DNA of 64,000 nt from Gallionellales bacterium 39-52-133 (GCA_002278935.1 NCJL01000002.1:336267-400266), one strand, 5' to 3'. Shown: positions 47,080 to 56,393, counted from the stretch's first letter. Notes: a model not told the origin generated them from the sequence alone. Program-made: numbers and translations.

Positions 47080-48710
47080 TATTTATTCACCCATTCCTGA
47101 ACCACCGAGGCTACGATTTTAGGACTTTGGTTGGCCATTTGCTTGGCAGCCTGCAGGCTGCTTTCGTAGGAAACCTCGGATTGTTTTGCATGGAATTCTT
47201 TTTCCTTTTTGGCCTTCTCTTCATGATCTTCTTCTTCAACCGCACCTGCTGCAGGCATGGCGCTCAGATTGGCCGAAAGGTTTCTGAAGGCCGGGCGGAT
47301 TATGCCAAAGAACAGATAGAGGCCTGCAGCGGTCAGGAGGAAATATTTGAGCGCTTCTTTGGCGAGTGTGATCATGTCCGGCTGTTTCCAGATTGGAACT
47401 TCGGGCACAACGGCGTCGGGAATTTCGTTAAAGGCACTGTTCAGCAGGTTCAGGCTGTCGCCACGCTGCGCACTGAAGCCCATGGCATTTCTGACCAGAT
47501 TATTAAGCTGGGCGAGCTCGGCCGGGGTGAAAGGCTTGGAGGTTGTTTTGCCTTTGTCATCGGTGATAGAGCGGTTGTTGATCAGCACCGCTACCGACAG
47601 CCGCCTGATACTGCCGACGGGCAATTTGGTGTGGCTGATGGTGCGGTCAACTTCATAGTTGGTGGTGGCTTCCTTGAGCGAGCTGTTGTTGCCACCCGTG
47701 ACATCGGCAACCGCGCTGGCCGGGATGACGACAGGCGCGGTGGCCGGTACAGGCGGCTGGTTGGACAGCGCACCCGGAACGCCGGCCGGACTGCCCGCAG
47801 CATTTTTGGATTCTGTGGACTGTGTGCTGCGTATCGAGGCCTGGTTGGGCGGCTGGTTGGGCTTGAAGCTTTCGGCCGTTTGTTCGGTGCGGGAAAAGTC
47901 GATATCGGCCGTGACCTGGGCGCGTACATTCTGTGCGCCAATCAGCGGGGCAACAATATCTTCTATGCGCTTGATGTAGTCCTGCTCAATCTGGCGCACA
48001 TATTTGAGCTGGGTCGCATCCATGGCTTCGGAGCCGCCCTCGCGCATGGAGCTGAGCAGGGTGCCGCGCTGGTCCACCACGGTGACGGCGGTGGCGGGCA
48101 GATTGGGTATGCTGCTGGAAATTAGATGGATAATCGCATTGACCTGGCCGGCTTCCAGCGAGCGCCCGGGGTGCAAGGTCAGCATCACCGATGCGCTGGG
48201 TTTTTGCTGCTCTTTGACAAATACGGTGGGTTTGGGAATGGCCAGATGCACGCGTGCGCTCAGCACCGGGCCCAGTGTCTGCATCGAGCGCGCGAGCTCG
48301 CCTTCCAGCGAACGCTGGTAATTTACCTGCTCGAGGAACTGGCTGGTGCCGAATTTCTGGTTTTCCATCAGCTCGAAACCGGCGGTGCCGCCTTTGGGCA
48401 GACCCTGGGAGGCGAGACGCAGGCGCACTTCGTGCACCTTGTCGCCCGGCACCAGCAGGGCGCCGCCGCCTTCGGCAAATTTGTAGGGGATATTCTGCTG
48501 TTGCAGGGAGACGATGATCTCGCCGCCGTCGCGGTCGGAAAGGTTGCTGAACAGCACGCGGTAATCGGAAGTCTGCCCCCACATCCACATGGTTGCGATA
48601 ATGGCGACAAAAGCTGCAACGAAAACCAATACGCTCAATATCAGCTGCGGGCCGATTCTGGCCATTGCCTGCGAGAAGGGAGAGTGTGTTGTCATTGCAC
48701 TATTAGTCAT
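47079..48710 (-). CDS. fliF: Flagellar MS-ring protein FliF
   Basis: 543 residues. N-terminal membrane helix (about 20-45), ring-building motifs (MENQKFGTSQFLEQVNYQRSLEGELARSM-like region, here split by conserved LEGELARS), a disordered Ser/Pro/Asn-rich loop at about 290-340, and the second membrane helix (ALKYFLLTAAGLYLFFGII). The cytoplasmic tail binds FliG. First gene of the minus-strand fli run, divergent from fliE. Confidence 0.97.
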   Translation of the reverse strand: MTNSAMTTHSPFSQAMARIGPQLILSVLVFVAAFVAIIATMWMWGQTSDYRVLFSNLSDRDGGEIIVSLQQQNIPYKFAEGGGALLVPGDKVHEVRLRLASQGLPKGGTAGFELMENQKFGTSQFLEQVNYQRSLEGELARSMQTLGPVLSARVHLAIPKPTVFVKEQQKPSASVMLTLHPGRSLEAGQVNAIIHLISSSIPNLPATAVTVVDQRGTLLSSMREGGSEAMDATQLKYVRQIEQDYIKRIEDIVAPLIGAQNVRAQVTADIDFSRTEQTAESFKPNQPPNQASIRSTQSTESKNAAGSPAGVPGALSNQPPVPATAPVVIPASAVADVTGGNNSSLKEATTNYEVDRTISHTKLPVGSIRRLSVAVLINNRSITDDKGKTTSKPFTPAELAQLNNLVRNAMGFSAQRGDSLNLLNSAFNEIPDAVVPEVPIWKQPDMITLAKEALKYFLLTAAGLYLFFGIIRPAFRNLSANLSAMPAAGAVEEEDHEEKAKKEKEFHAKQSEVSYESSLQAAKQMANQSPKIVASVVQEWVNK

Positions 48711-48872
48711 GTTTTCCGCCAGTTGATTGGACGCCCAATTACCTTATGCTGCGCATTATCTGCGCACAAGGGAAATACAGTACGATGAAAAGCGATGGAT
48801 TTTCAGCTCTATTCTAGCCCTGATTGGGCTGAGCGGCTGTTATCGTGCTTGCATTGTAAAAGGAGGTGCATC

Positions 48873-49208
48873 ATGAACGTATCCAAAGTTGATGGTTTGC
48901 TGGCTGAAATGCGTGCCGCGATGGTCACAGCGCAGGGCGGCGGCGTAGCCAAAGCGGGTGAAGCTGCAGCGGGTGGTGCCGGCAAGGTTGACTTTGCCAG
49001 TGTGCTGAAGTCCTCGCTGGATGGTGTGGCGCAGGCACAGAATCAGGCGACCACGCTGCAAAACGCTTTTGTGATGGGGGATGACAAGGTCAGCCTCAGC
49101 GACACCATGATTGCGATGCAGAAAGCCAATATTTCATTGCAGGCCACGGTGCAGGTGCGCAATAAAGTGGTGGCTGCCTATAACGACATCATGAATATGC
49201 AGGTTTAA
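48873..49208 (+). CDS. fliE: Rod-MS ring junction protein FliE
   Basis: 111 residues from ATG 48873, which has a full AAAGGAGGTG ribosome site; the frame is open to 48795. C-terminal part: VSLSDTMIAMQKANISLQA and VQVRNKVVAAYNDIMNMQV, the FliE signature. It couples the rod to FliF. It is transcribed away from fliF, and its promoter is not obvious. Confidence 0.97.
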   Translation: MNVSKVDGLLAEMRAAMVTAQGGGVAKAGEAAAGGAGKVDFASVLKSSLDGVAQAQNQATTLQNAFVMGDDKVSLSDTMIAMQKANISLQATVQVRNKVVAAYNDIMNMQV

Positions 49209-49302
49209 AAATCCCTACTTCATCCCGACTGCTGTGTTGTGAAGCTGAATTTTTCTGTACGCACAGACAATTATACCCCAAGAAATTTATTATATTAAAT
49301 AT

Positions 49303-49315
49303 AATCAAATAGTTG
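49303..49315 (+). repeat. IHF-consensus element, copy 8
   Basis: AATCAAATAGTTG with preceding TATTAAATAT, 95 bp after the fliE stop. Together with the terminator at 49401 it is the only recognisable element in the 359-bp gap before the next gene. Confidence 0.6.
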
Positions 49316-49400
49316 CAATAATACGGTTGGGTCTGGTGGCATGCGCTGGCTTGGTGCGGTTATTTGGTGTGAATATATGGGTAAGTTTGCGCTGGATAAT

Positions 49401-49446
49401 GGCAAATAAAAACACGAAAGAAACCAGTGTTCAGGTCTCTTTCGTG
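49401..49446 (-). terminator. Intrinsic terminator for the minus-strand gene at 49568
   Basis: Read on the minus strand: CACGAAAGAGACC, an 8-base loop, GGTTTCTTTCGTG, then TTTTTATTT. The stem is 13 bases with one mismatch, and the T-run follows at once. It lies 121 bp past the stop of the secreted-protein gene. Confidence 0.85.
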
Positions 49447-49567
49447 CTGCTTGGATGTTTGTTTTTTGTGCTGTGAATTGGCAACCAGCTGACTTGACTA
49501 CTATGTCACTTGGGTTGCTGAGGTCACGCAATGCACCGCCGCAAAAAATACACAGTGAGCAAGGTGC

Positions 49568-50197
49568 TTAAAATGCGCCGCCTATGATCAAAGCCGGTAT
49601 CAGATTGACCGGACCTGTTCCTTTTTGCTCATACGCAACGGTTACGCCTGGCTCGATATAGATGTTTGGAGTGGCATTAAATTTGTAAAAAACTTCAGCT
49701 GCCACGACCGGGATGCCCTTGTTTTCGACAGTAGGGGTTGCGCCGCAGCATTTCTGTACCCAGGTGTCTTTAATCATCGCCACTCCTGCATACCAGCCCA
49801 CGCCAAAGCCCTGATATCCTTTGTCAGCCATCAAGTAGCGCTGTCCATAAAGAAAGGCAATTCCCTCAATGCTGCTGACGCCGTCAGCGCCGGTACCGCT
49901 GGCGTCAGGATCTTTATAAGCCTGCTTATAGGCAAAGGCACGCAACGAGTAGTAGTCCAGTCTCTGGCCTATCACACCTTTGACAAAGTCCTCTGGTTTA
50001 TTGATAACGTTGAACTGGTATTGATAAGCTTTGTCGCTGATACTGCTTTCACCGGGAACGCTTGAGTCGGTTGAGTTTTGCAGCGATGGTAACGCATTGA
50101 GTGATACTGAGAAATGTTTGAAATTGCTATCTTCTGCAGCTTGCGCAGCGCTAAATACGAGTGACAGTAACCCTGTAAAAACTAACTTCTTTAACAT
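49568..50197 (-). CDS. Hypothetical secreted, probably outer-membrane protein
   Basis: 209 residues with a signal peptide (LKKLVFTGLLSLVFSAAQA, cleavage after about 20). The mature part alternates polar and aromatic residues (YYSLRAFAYKQ, IAFLYGQRYLM, FGVGWYAGVAMI, IPVVAAEVFYKF, IYIEPGVTVAYE) and ends in Phe, as in small beta-barrels. Two adjacent cysteines (KCCGA) lie in the middle. I do not recognise the family. It has its own terminator, and its 5' gap to the methyltransferase gene is 87 bp. Confidence 0.75.
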   Translation of the reverse strand: MLKKLVFTGLLSLVFSAAQAAEDSNFKHFSVSLNALPSLQNSTDSSVPGESSISDKAYQYQFNVINKPEDFVKGVIGQRLDYYSLRAFAYKQAYKDPDASGTGADGVSSIEGIAFLYGQRYLMADKGYQGFGVGWYAGVAMIKDTWVQKCCGATPTVENKGIPVVAAEVFYKFNATPNIYIEPGVTVAYEQKGTGPVNLIPALIIGGAF

Positions 50198-50284
50198 CTT
50201 CTTCCCCTTGATTTAATGTTTTATAATTTGTTGTGCTGCATCTGGATTCTGACTTATAAAATTAACTTAATCAAGAATTTCACA

Positions 50285-51223
50285 TCAGGTTTTGCGGATC
50301 TCGGCGCGCATGCTATTTTCCAGCGAGCGTATCGAACCGCCAGCCTGATAGTTAAACGAAATCTGCAGCACATCGCCCGCTTTGCCTTTCACCGCCGTCG
50401 CCAGGGGCAGCACCAGATAGTCGATCAGCCAGTCTATGGTGCTGGCCTGCTCAGGCAGTACGGCCAGGATGTTTTTGGTGATGAAGCGCAATGCATTCAC
50501 GGTGCCATCCTGCGCAAGCGCAATATTTCCCTGCCATTGAATTTCCCGCGAGCTTGCCTGGGTTAAATCCAGCGTGCTGTAAACAGCAGGGGCGGCAAGT
50601 TCAACGCTGCTGTCATGGATAATCTGCGGACGCTGAAACTGGATGATGGGCGCATAAAAGCCAAAGAAATCGTAATTTTGCTGTAGCGGCTGCACCGCCA
50701 TAATGACTGCTGTCGGGATAAATACTGGCAGCGGTCCGCCAAAGCGTTTCAGGTAGCGCTGTTTGAACGCTTCTATCACCTCAATCTGCTTCTCCCGCAG
50801 CATGGCGACATGGATCATTTCGCAAATCACCACATCCACCGGCTCGGGTGGCAAATATTCAAACGCATCCGCGAGGATGACTTCAACTTTGCAGCCGTGC
50901 TCATTGAGCGCGAGAAAGCGGCGCGACTCGGCCACCAGGTCAGGATTGAATTCGACACACCACACCTTGCCGGCAGTTGCTGCAGCGAGACAGGAGAGGA
51001 CGCCGGTACCGCCACCCAGCTCAAGCACTTTGGCACCCTTGAAAACAACATGTTCGATGGCCGCCTTGAAATTCATCATGCGGTTTTCATCTTTGAGCAT
51101 GTTGTGATGATAGTGAAGGGGAATAAATTGTCCGAGGTAATGATTGCCGGCGCCATCCTCGTGCAGTTCATCGCCATCTGTTGCAGACGGGCTTGTATGG
51201 TAATAAGCAGGTTGGCTGGTCAT
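50285..51223 (-). CDS. PRMT-like class I methyltransferase
   Basis: 312 residues from ATG 51223, with GAGAG upstream (the frame extends 14 codons further). Features of protein arginine methyltransferases are visible: NMLKDENRMMNFKAAIE before the core, SAM motif VLELGGGTGVLS, acidic CVEFNP, and VVICEMIHVAMLREKQ. Glu135 and Glu144 are spaced exactly like the PRMT double-E hairpin. The C-terminal half (PIIQFQRPQI onward) is probably the beta-barrel part. Its substrate is unknown; the neighbours are motility genes. Confidence 0.83.
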   Translation of the reverse strand: MTSQPAYYHTSPSATDGDELHEDGAGNHYLGQFIPLHYHHNMLKDENRMMNFKAAIEHVVFKGAKVLELGGGTGVLSCLAAATAGKVWCVEFNPDLVAESRRFLALNEHGCKVEVILADAFEYLPPEPVDVVICEMIHVAMLREKQIEVIEAFKQRYLKRFGGPLPVFIPTAVIMAVQPLQQNYDFFGFYAPIIQFQRPQIIHDSSVELAAPAVYSTLDLTQASSREIQWQGNIALAQDGTVNALRFITKNILAVLPEQASTIDWLIDYLVLPLATAVKGKAGDVLQISFNYQAGGSIRSLENSMRAEIRKT

Positions 51224-51354
51224 TGCATGGCTCTCGTGTCTGATTTGATGTGGCTTGCTTTGCAACGATGCAGCTATTCGGGGGTACAGATTACTGCGCT
51301 CCTACAATGCTATTTCAACATTGATATAAGTACCATACAGCATGCAACACTGCA

Positions 51355-52110
51355 CTAGCGTATGCCGGGCAGTCTGCTCTGCATAATGGCGACATAGCGC
51401 TGCAGTAGCATGCTCATTTTACCGTCCAGCTGCATGAATTCGCAGCCGGCATGCCTGGTTATTACCCCGCTGGGCGAGGTTACATCGAACAGGTTTCTGA
51501 CCTGTATGGTGACAACCAGGGTGCCGATATCGGGCAGTTCGATGCGACAGTCAGGGTAAATTTTACCCTCTTGCAATGCGACGTTGCTTTCCCTGCAGGT
51601 GAGTGCGATGCCGCCCACACTGATATCCATAATGGTAATTTCAACCGGGTGTGGAGAAACTGCGGGTGCGGGCGGAATGATGCATTTCAGCGGTGCGTCA
51701 CCCGAGGTGGGCAGACGGAAGTAATCCCGGCGCTGCAGGCGCACCAGGCTTTGCGGCAGCGGGCAATAAAAGGCGGGGTGGGAGGCATAAACGGCAGTCT
51801 GAACCTGGCGGCAAGCAAACTGTACTTTTGCACCATTGTGCATGGTCACAAAAATAACGTCATCACTGTTCGGAACGAGATTGTTGTCGTCCGCATCGGG
51901 ACCGACATCGAACCACAATCCCTTCTCATTGGCCGCCAGTAAAAGGGTTTTGAAAAATCGCTGGCCATTGTCAAAATACAATACGCCGATTAATTTTTTT
52001 TGCGCGATGGCATTGAGGGTAAGCTGTATTTCCCTGGGTGAGTGGATGAGGTATTTTTCTTCCTCGCCATCACGAAATTTTTCTATTGTTAAGACAGGTT
52101 CTTTGGACAT
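51355..52110 (-). CDS. ycgR: YcgR-type PilZ flagellar brake protein
   Basis: 251 residues. The N-terminal YcgR domain (about 1-110) includes HSPREIQLTLNAIAQKKLIGVLY. The PilZ domain has the c-di-GMP motifs QRRDYFRLPT (RxxxR) and DISVGGIAL (DxSxxG). Bound to c-di-GMP, YcgR acts at the motor to slow rotation. The diguanylate cyclase at 58713 is a possible partner. Confidence 0.94.
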   Translation of the reverse strand: MSKEPVLTIEKFRDGEEEKYLIHSPREIQLTLNAIAQKKLIGVLYFDNGQRFFKTLLLAANEKGLWFDVGPDADDNNLVPNSDDVIFVTMHNGAKVQFACRQVQTAVYASHPAFYCPLPQSLVRLQRRDYFRLPTSGDAPLKCIIPPAPAVSPHPVEITIMDISVGGIALTCRESNVALQEGKIYPDCRIELPDIGTLVVTIQVRNLFDVTSPSGVITRHAGCEFMQLDGKMSMLLQRYVAIMQSRLPGIR

Positions 52111-52176
52111 ATTCTTATCTGGAGTGATGCTGTATTTGCCTGGTTAGCGAAAATATGATTATAGCGCCTGCCCCTG

Positions 52177-52467
52177 TTATGTCACGGATGAAATAGGCGT
52201 GCTTTCCTCCCGTTCCAGACGGTATAGCCATGCCAGCAATTCTGCCACCGCGAGATAGAGGTGCGGTGGAATGTTCTCGTCCAGTTCAACCTGCATCAGC
52301 ATCGCGACCAGATCCTCCGACTCGTGCACAAATACGCCATGCTCTCTTGCTCGCTCTATGATTGCCTGGGCTATCAGGCCGCGCCCTTTGGCAACCACCC
52401 TGGGCGCGGTATCGCCGGTTTGATAAGCCAGCGCGATTGCAGTTCTGCGTTTATCGGGCGTCATCAT
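52177..52467 (-). CDS. FlhB C-terminal-like protein (FlhX type)
   Basis: 96 residues, alike to only the cytoplasmic end of FlhB: TAIALAYQTGDTAPRVVAKGRGLIAQ and ARALxE-like AREHGVFVHESEDLVAMLMQVELDENIP. It has no membrane part and no NPTH site; it corresponds to the fragment after cleavage. Such proteins can partly replace FlhB-C in other bacteria. It overlaps the preceding FliK-like gene by 4 bp, indicating joint expression. Confidence 0.9.
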   Translation of the reverse strand: MMTPDKRRTAIALAYQTGDTAPRVVAKGRGLIAQAIIERAREHGVFVHESEDLVAMLMQVELDENIPPHLYLAVAELLAWLYRLEREESTPISSVT

Positions 52468-53495
52468 GGTTCGGGGTGCTGGGTGACCAGCGCGCTGGCG
52501 ATGGCGATGCCGCGCCCGGAAAGCGCCGAAACCAGTGTCGAACTGGCACTACCCAGCTTGTGGCGCGTTTTGCTGGTGTCTGCATCAAGCGTGACGCTCA
52601 GGCCGCTACTGGCAAAGCGCAGGGTGGCGCTTACCTCTCCCAGATTGGGCAGATTGAGAAAAATCTGGGTGCTCCATTGCTTGCCTTCTTCGCCGTTGGG
52701 CGAGCGCGTTTGTTCTTCCTGAACTTTCCAGTTCATTTCTTGATTGAGCCATATCTGACCCTGCCACTGCACTTGTCTGGTTTCAAGCGCAAGCAGCTGC
52801 TGCTGTATCAGCGGCTGCAGGTGATCCGGTATGCCGGGTATGGAATTACGTCCGCTGCCGACGGTGGCGGAATTCAGCGTTACTTCGGTGTCGATATGCT
52901 GTGCTTTGCTATCCATCCCCAGCGCCGCTCTCACCTTGTCGGCCGGCTGGTTTTGCGGTTCCTGCATTAACTGTGCGGTGTTGCGCGAACCGGCAAGCCA
53001 CTGTGCCTGGTGCGCCTCGTAAAAAAGACCGCTCTGGCTCAGTGCGGTATGCAGCTTGCCTGCCAGTTCGGCAGTATCGGGGAATTGCGTTGCACCTGTC
53101 CACAACGGCGCACTGTTGGTGGGACGCACAAAGTTTTTTTCCAGCGGTTGCTGGGTCAGCGAGGATAGCAGGCGCGAGGTTGAGCTTAACTGGTCAGAAG
53201 TCGACAGAGGATTGGCAGATGCTGCCATGTTAAAAGTCAGCCGCGGCAGCAGTGAAATGACCTCAAGTGTAATCTTGTCGCCGCTGCGGATGGTGCCGGG
53301 GAGATGCAATTGCAGGAGCTGGTCGGCTACCTGAACCTTGAAAATGCCGGGAGCAAGCTGTGCCTGTACTGTTGCCTGAAACTTCTGGCCGGGCTCAAAT
53401 GCTGATGCGGCGCCTGTCGCAGAAACTGCGGTTACCAGCGGTTTCTGTGTGAGCGCGAGCGCTTTCAGGGAGTTTAAGGTGTCGGCGGGTATCAT
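52464..53495 (-). CDS. Second FliK-like hook-length control protein
   Basis: 343 residues. The N-terminal region has GQKFQATVQAQLAPGIFKVQV and GDKITLEVISLLP, an OB-like segment. A Ser/Gln-rich middle follows. The C-terminal part has FLNLPNLGEVSATLRFASSGLSVTLDAD and ends near a helix, like the Flg_hook domain. It is adjacent to the FlhX-like gene, a pairing that mirrors FliK and FlhB. Less certain than fliK at 42250. Confidence 0.78.
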   Translation of the reverse strand: MIPADTLNSLKALALTQKPLVTAVSATGAASAFEPGQKFQATVQAQLAPGIFKVQVADQLLQLHLPGTIRSGDKITLEVISLLPRLTFNMAASANPLSTSDQLSSTSRLLSSLTQQPLEKNFVRPTNSAPLWTGATQFPDTAELAGKLHTALSQSGLFYEAHQAQWLAGSRNTAQLMQEPQNQPADKVRAALGMDSKAQHIDTEVTLNSATVGSGRNSIPGIPDHLQPLIQQQLLALETRQVQWQGQIWLNQEMNWKVQEEQTRSPNGEEGKQWSTQIFLNLPNLGEVSATLRFASSGLSVTLDADTSKTRHKLGSASSTLVSALSGRGIAIASALVTQHPEP

Positions 53496-53542
53496 GCATT
53501 GAGTGCTCTGGAGAGAAATCCATGTCTGCTGTAATCAGTATT

Positions 53543-53863
53543 TCAATAACCGCCGGAGTACGCCTGCTTCACACGCTGCTCGCTGCGCGAGCTTTGCATC
53601 AGATGTTGCAGTTTTGCCATCCAGGGCAGGGTCTGGTCGCGAATAGCCGCATCGTCCGCCAGAATTTTATGGATCAGTGCCACTTTTTGCAGGCGTATGG
53701 ATTCATCAATCGGTGCAAGATCCTGCTGCTTCATCGACTCAACATGCAGGCTGCACTGCTGCTCAAGTTCCACCAGTTTGTCCCATTCTCCCTGCGTCGC
53801 AGCAGCGCGCATTTCGCTGGTGATTCTGGAAAGTTGCTGGTAATTGTGAATAACTGAGTTCAT
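53543..53863 (-). CDS. fliT: Flagellar chaperone FliT
   Basis: 106 residues, all-helical, with the FliT pattern WDKLVELEQQCSLHVESMK and RLQKVALIHKILADDAAIRD. It probably serves FliD. It lies 3 bp downstream of fliS on the same strand, the standard fliD-fliS-fliT order. Confidence 0.9.
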   Translation of the reverse strand: MNSVIHNYQQLSRITSEMRAAATQGEWDKLVELEQQCSLHVESMKQQDLAPIDESIRLQKVALIHKILADDAAIRDQTLPWMAKLQHLMQSSRSEQRVKQAYSGGY

Positions 53864-53866
53864 GAC

Positions 53867-54376
53867 TTACATCCTTCCATACATTAATACCGCCTGTTTG
53901 GCGACGGTTGATTGCGGAGCTGATTTTGGCTTTTCTGCTTCAACCGCAGGTCTTGTCATATGCAGCAAATCATCTGTCCTTGCGGCCGGGGCGGCCGGGC
54001 GGATGCTTTCCCAGGCACCCTTCAGTTCGCCTAGCAGCGTGCTGACTTCGTCAAGAATGGCCGTGTCGTTTTTCAGGTTTGCTATCAGCAGACGCTGGTT
54101 CATGTAGTCGTAAAGATCGTAAAGATTTTTGCCGATTTCACCGCCGGACTTGACGTCCAGGCAGGCCTTCAGTCCTTCGTCAATAATCTTGATGGCTTTG
54201 GTAATGGATGAACCTTTTTCCGAAATCTGCTTGCGCAGAATCTGGTTTTTTGCGGAGGCAATTGCGAGCAGCGCGCCCTGGTACAGCATCAGGATCAGCT
54301 TGTGCGGATCTGCAGCTGCAACGCCGGATTCAATGCCGACATTTTTATAAGTATTCAGTGCGGTGACGGGGTTCAT
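53867..54376 (-). CDS. fliS: Flagellin chaperone FliS with long C-terminal tail
   Basis: 169 residues; the family is about 125-140. The core has NTYKNVGIESGVAAADPHKLILMLYQGAL and the helices to GELKGAWESI. About 45 extra residues then follow, rich in Ala, Pro and Lys (PAAPAARTDDLLHMTRPAVEAEKPK), ending VLMYGRM. It binds the flagellin C terminus. Confidence 0.94.
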   Translation of the reverse strand: MNPVTALNTYKNVGIESGVAAADPHKLILMLYQGALLAIASAKNQILRKQISEKGSSITKAIKIIDEGLKACLDVKSGGEIGKNLYDLYDYMNQRLLIANLKNDTAILDEVSTLLGELKGAWESIRPAAPAARTDDLLHMTRPAVEAEKPKSAPQSTVAKQAVLMYGRM

Positions 54377-54395
54377 GTTGATCTCCAGTTAGGAC

Positions 54396-56381
54396 TTAGT
54401 ATGGTCTGGGTAAGTTGGACAGCTGCTGGTTCAGATAGCTGCTGGTTTTGCTCATATTGCTTAGGGATGTTTCAAGCGAGGAATATTGTTTGCGGAAGCG
54501 TGCTTCCTGCAGGGGCAGTCTTTGTTCCAGTGTCTGGCGGCGCGATTCAATTTCCTTGATGCTGCTGTTGATTCCTCTTTTTCTGCTCTCAAGCTGGCCT
54601 TCTTGTGCCAGTACGGAGGTGATGAGCTGGTTCAAAATGTGCGCATAGCCCTGTGAATAGTTCACCTTGCCGCGTTCGCCCACGGCGCCGCCGCTGACAT
54701 CAACCTTAAGGCCCAGGGCAGCGCCGCTGATGGCGGTCAGTGTTTGCCCCGAGCCACTTGCAGGGGAGCCATTGATTGTGCCTTCCACATCAGTGCCCGT
54801 CGTGTAAACAGGGGACTTTCCGAACAGGTTGAGCGCGCCTGTCCCGGTTATTTCCACGCTGGATTTGGAACCCACGGTGTTTGAGGTCACCAGGTAACCA
54901 AACTGGTCGTGAACAACCGATACCGAAATGCCGGCGCTGGACAGGGTGCTTGCGCCATTGATTTTTGACTGAATTTCCGTTGCGAGACTGTCCTCGGTAT
55001 AGGTGCCGGGTGTCAGCACAACAGAGGCACTGACGCCATTCACGGTGACATCCAGAGCATCATTTTCGCCAGCATCAATGATGAGCGTTTCGACCTCCTC
55101 GCATCCGCCCATGCTGCCCTTGCTGGCCAGTTTGGTGACATTAACCGGATAGGTGCCGGTGCTGTTTGCGGCAGAAGTGTAGGAGAGCAGCGGGTCGGAA
55201 CTGGTGCCTACCGTTGCGAAGAGGCTGGCAACATCATTTGGGTTTTTCGTGATGGCCGTATTCAGCTTGGCAGTATCGAGCGCCATCGTGCCATCTTTTT
55301 GCAGCGTGATGCCAATCTGGGTCAGGTTGGTGTAGGCGCCACCGCTGTTGCTGATGGGTGTATTCAGGACTGCACGTATCTGCGATTGCAAAACACGCAG
55401 GGTGGAGTCTCCCTGCAATACCGCACCCTGTTTGGTTGCGGCATTGTAGGAAGACATATCCTGCAATGTTTTGTTCAGGTCGTTATAGCCTTTTACGAAA
55501 CCCTGCACCGAGTTTGTAATGGCGCTGCTGTCATTGCCAACGGTCAGGGTCGCTGGTGTTGTCGTTGTTTTTAACAGTTCCAGGGTGACGCCAGGAATGA
55601 CATCGGCGACGGAATTGCCCGTTTTGTTGATAGTCACGCCATCCACCGTGAAGACCGCATTTTGCGCGGTGGCTGTCTGGCTCAGGTTTTGTGTACCACC
55701 GGGGTCATGTGACAACAATTTGCTGATTGCATCCTCGCCTGTGACAGAAATTTTCAGGCTGTTGCTGGCGCCAATGCTGGTGGGACTGAGGGTCAGCTTG
55801 AAAGGTGCAGCACTGCCATCGTTGATCACAGAGGCGGTAACGCCCATTTTCGCGGCATTGATCGCATCACGTATTCCTTGCAGCGTATTGTTGCCGGAAT
55901 CGATAGTGAGCGTTTTGCTGCCTTGGCCGGAGGGGCTAAAGGTGGCATCTTTATATTTACCGCTGGCTTCGTCGAAACTGCCGCCTGCAATGGTGCCAAA
56001 ATCAAAAACAAGTTTGGTTGCTTGCCCGGTACCTATGCTGGTGACATCGCTTTCCTGGCCTGCAACGGCCAGCTTCTGCGTTTGTGCCAGCGAGCTGATG
56101 CTGATGGAGTGTGATCCGGTAGCCGCTTTGCCGGACGCGGAGGCGCTGAATGCCGTTGCGTCCGACGACGTTGCTTTTTGACTCTGAAACTTTTCCAGCT
56201 TGGTTAATTCCTGAACCGATGTCTGAAAGCCTGACAGCGCGCTGGAGATGTTGCCATAGGCCGAAATTTTTGCCTGGTAATCCGCCTCTTTTTTGTTGAG
56301 CATGGCAACAGGACGCTGTTCCAGAGACATGAGCTGGCCAACAATACCATTCACATCAAGATTTGCGCCTCCAATTGCCAC
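54396..56381 (-). CDS. fliD: Filament cap protein FliD (HAP2)
   Basis: 661 residues, longer than the enteric protein (about 470). N-terminal: DVNGIVGQLMSLEQRPVAMLNKKEADYQAKISAYGNISSAL. C-terminal: LNQLITSVLAQEGQLESRKRGINSSIKEIESRRQTLEQRL, then KQYSSLETSLSNMSKTSSYLNQQL. The extra length is in the exposed middle domains (Thr/Ser/Gly-rich). It caps the filament and assists flagellin folding. Confidence 0.97.
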   Translation of the reverse strand: MAIGGANLDVNGIVGQLMSLEQRPVAMLNKKEADYQAKISAYGNISSALSGFQTSVQELTKLEKFQSQKATSSDATAFSASASGKAATGSHSISISSLAQTQKLAVAGQESDVTSIGTGQATKLVFDFGTIAGGSFDEASGKYKDATFSPSGQGSKTLTIDSGNNTLQGIRDAINAAKMGVTASVINDGSAAPFKLTLSPTSIGASNSLKISVTGEDAISKLLSHDPGGTQNLSQTATAQNAVFTVDGVTINKTGNSVADVIPGVTLELLKTTTTPATLTVGNDSSAITNSVQGFVKGYNDLNKTLQDMSSYNAATKQGAVLQGDSTLRVLQSQIRAVLNTPISNSGGAYTNLTQIGITLQKDGTMALDTAKLNTAITKNPNDVASLFATVGTSSDPLLSYTSAANSTGTYPVNVTKLASKGSMGGCEEVETLIIDAGENDALDVTVNGVSASVVLTPGTYTEDSLATEIQSKINGASTLSSAGISVSVVHDQFGYLVTSNTVGSKSSVEITGTGALNLFGKSPVYTTGTDVEGTINGSPASGSGQTLTAISGAALGLKVDVSGGAVGERGKVNYSQGYAHILNQLITSVLAQEGQLESRKRGINSSIKEIESRRQTLEQRLPLQEARFRKQYSSLETSLSNMSKTSSYLNQQLSNLPRPY

Positions 56382-56393
56382 GATGTTGCTCCT

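Noticed and set aside
47127..48125. Open frame of 332 codons on the plus strand opposite fliF
   Set aside because: Gly/Arg/Val-rich shadow of fliF with no family features.
48835..48848. Possible sigma-54 promoter (GG-N10-GC) just upstream of fliE
   Set aside because: The GG and GC spacing is right, but the -24 box reads CGGCTG and the -12 box GTGCT, both weak against TGGCAC and TTGCA. It also overlaps the ribosome-site region.
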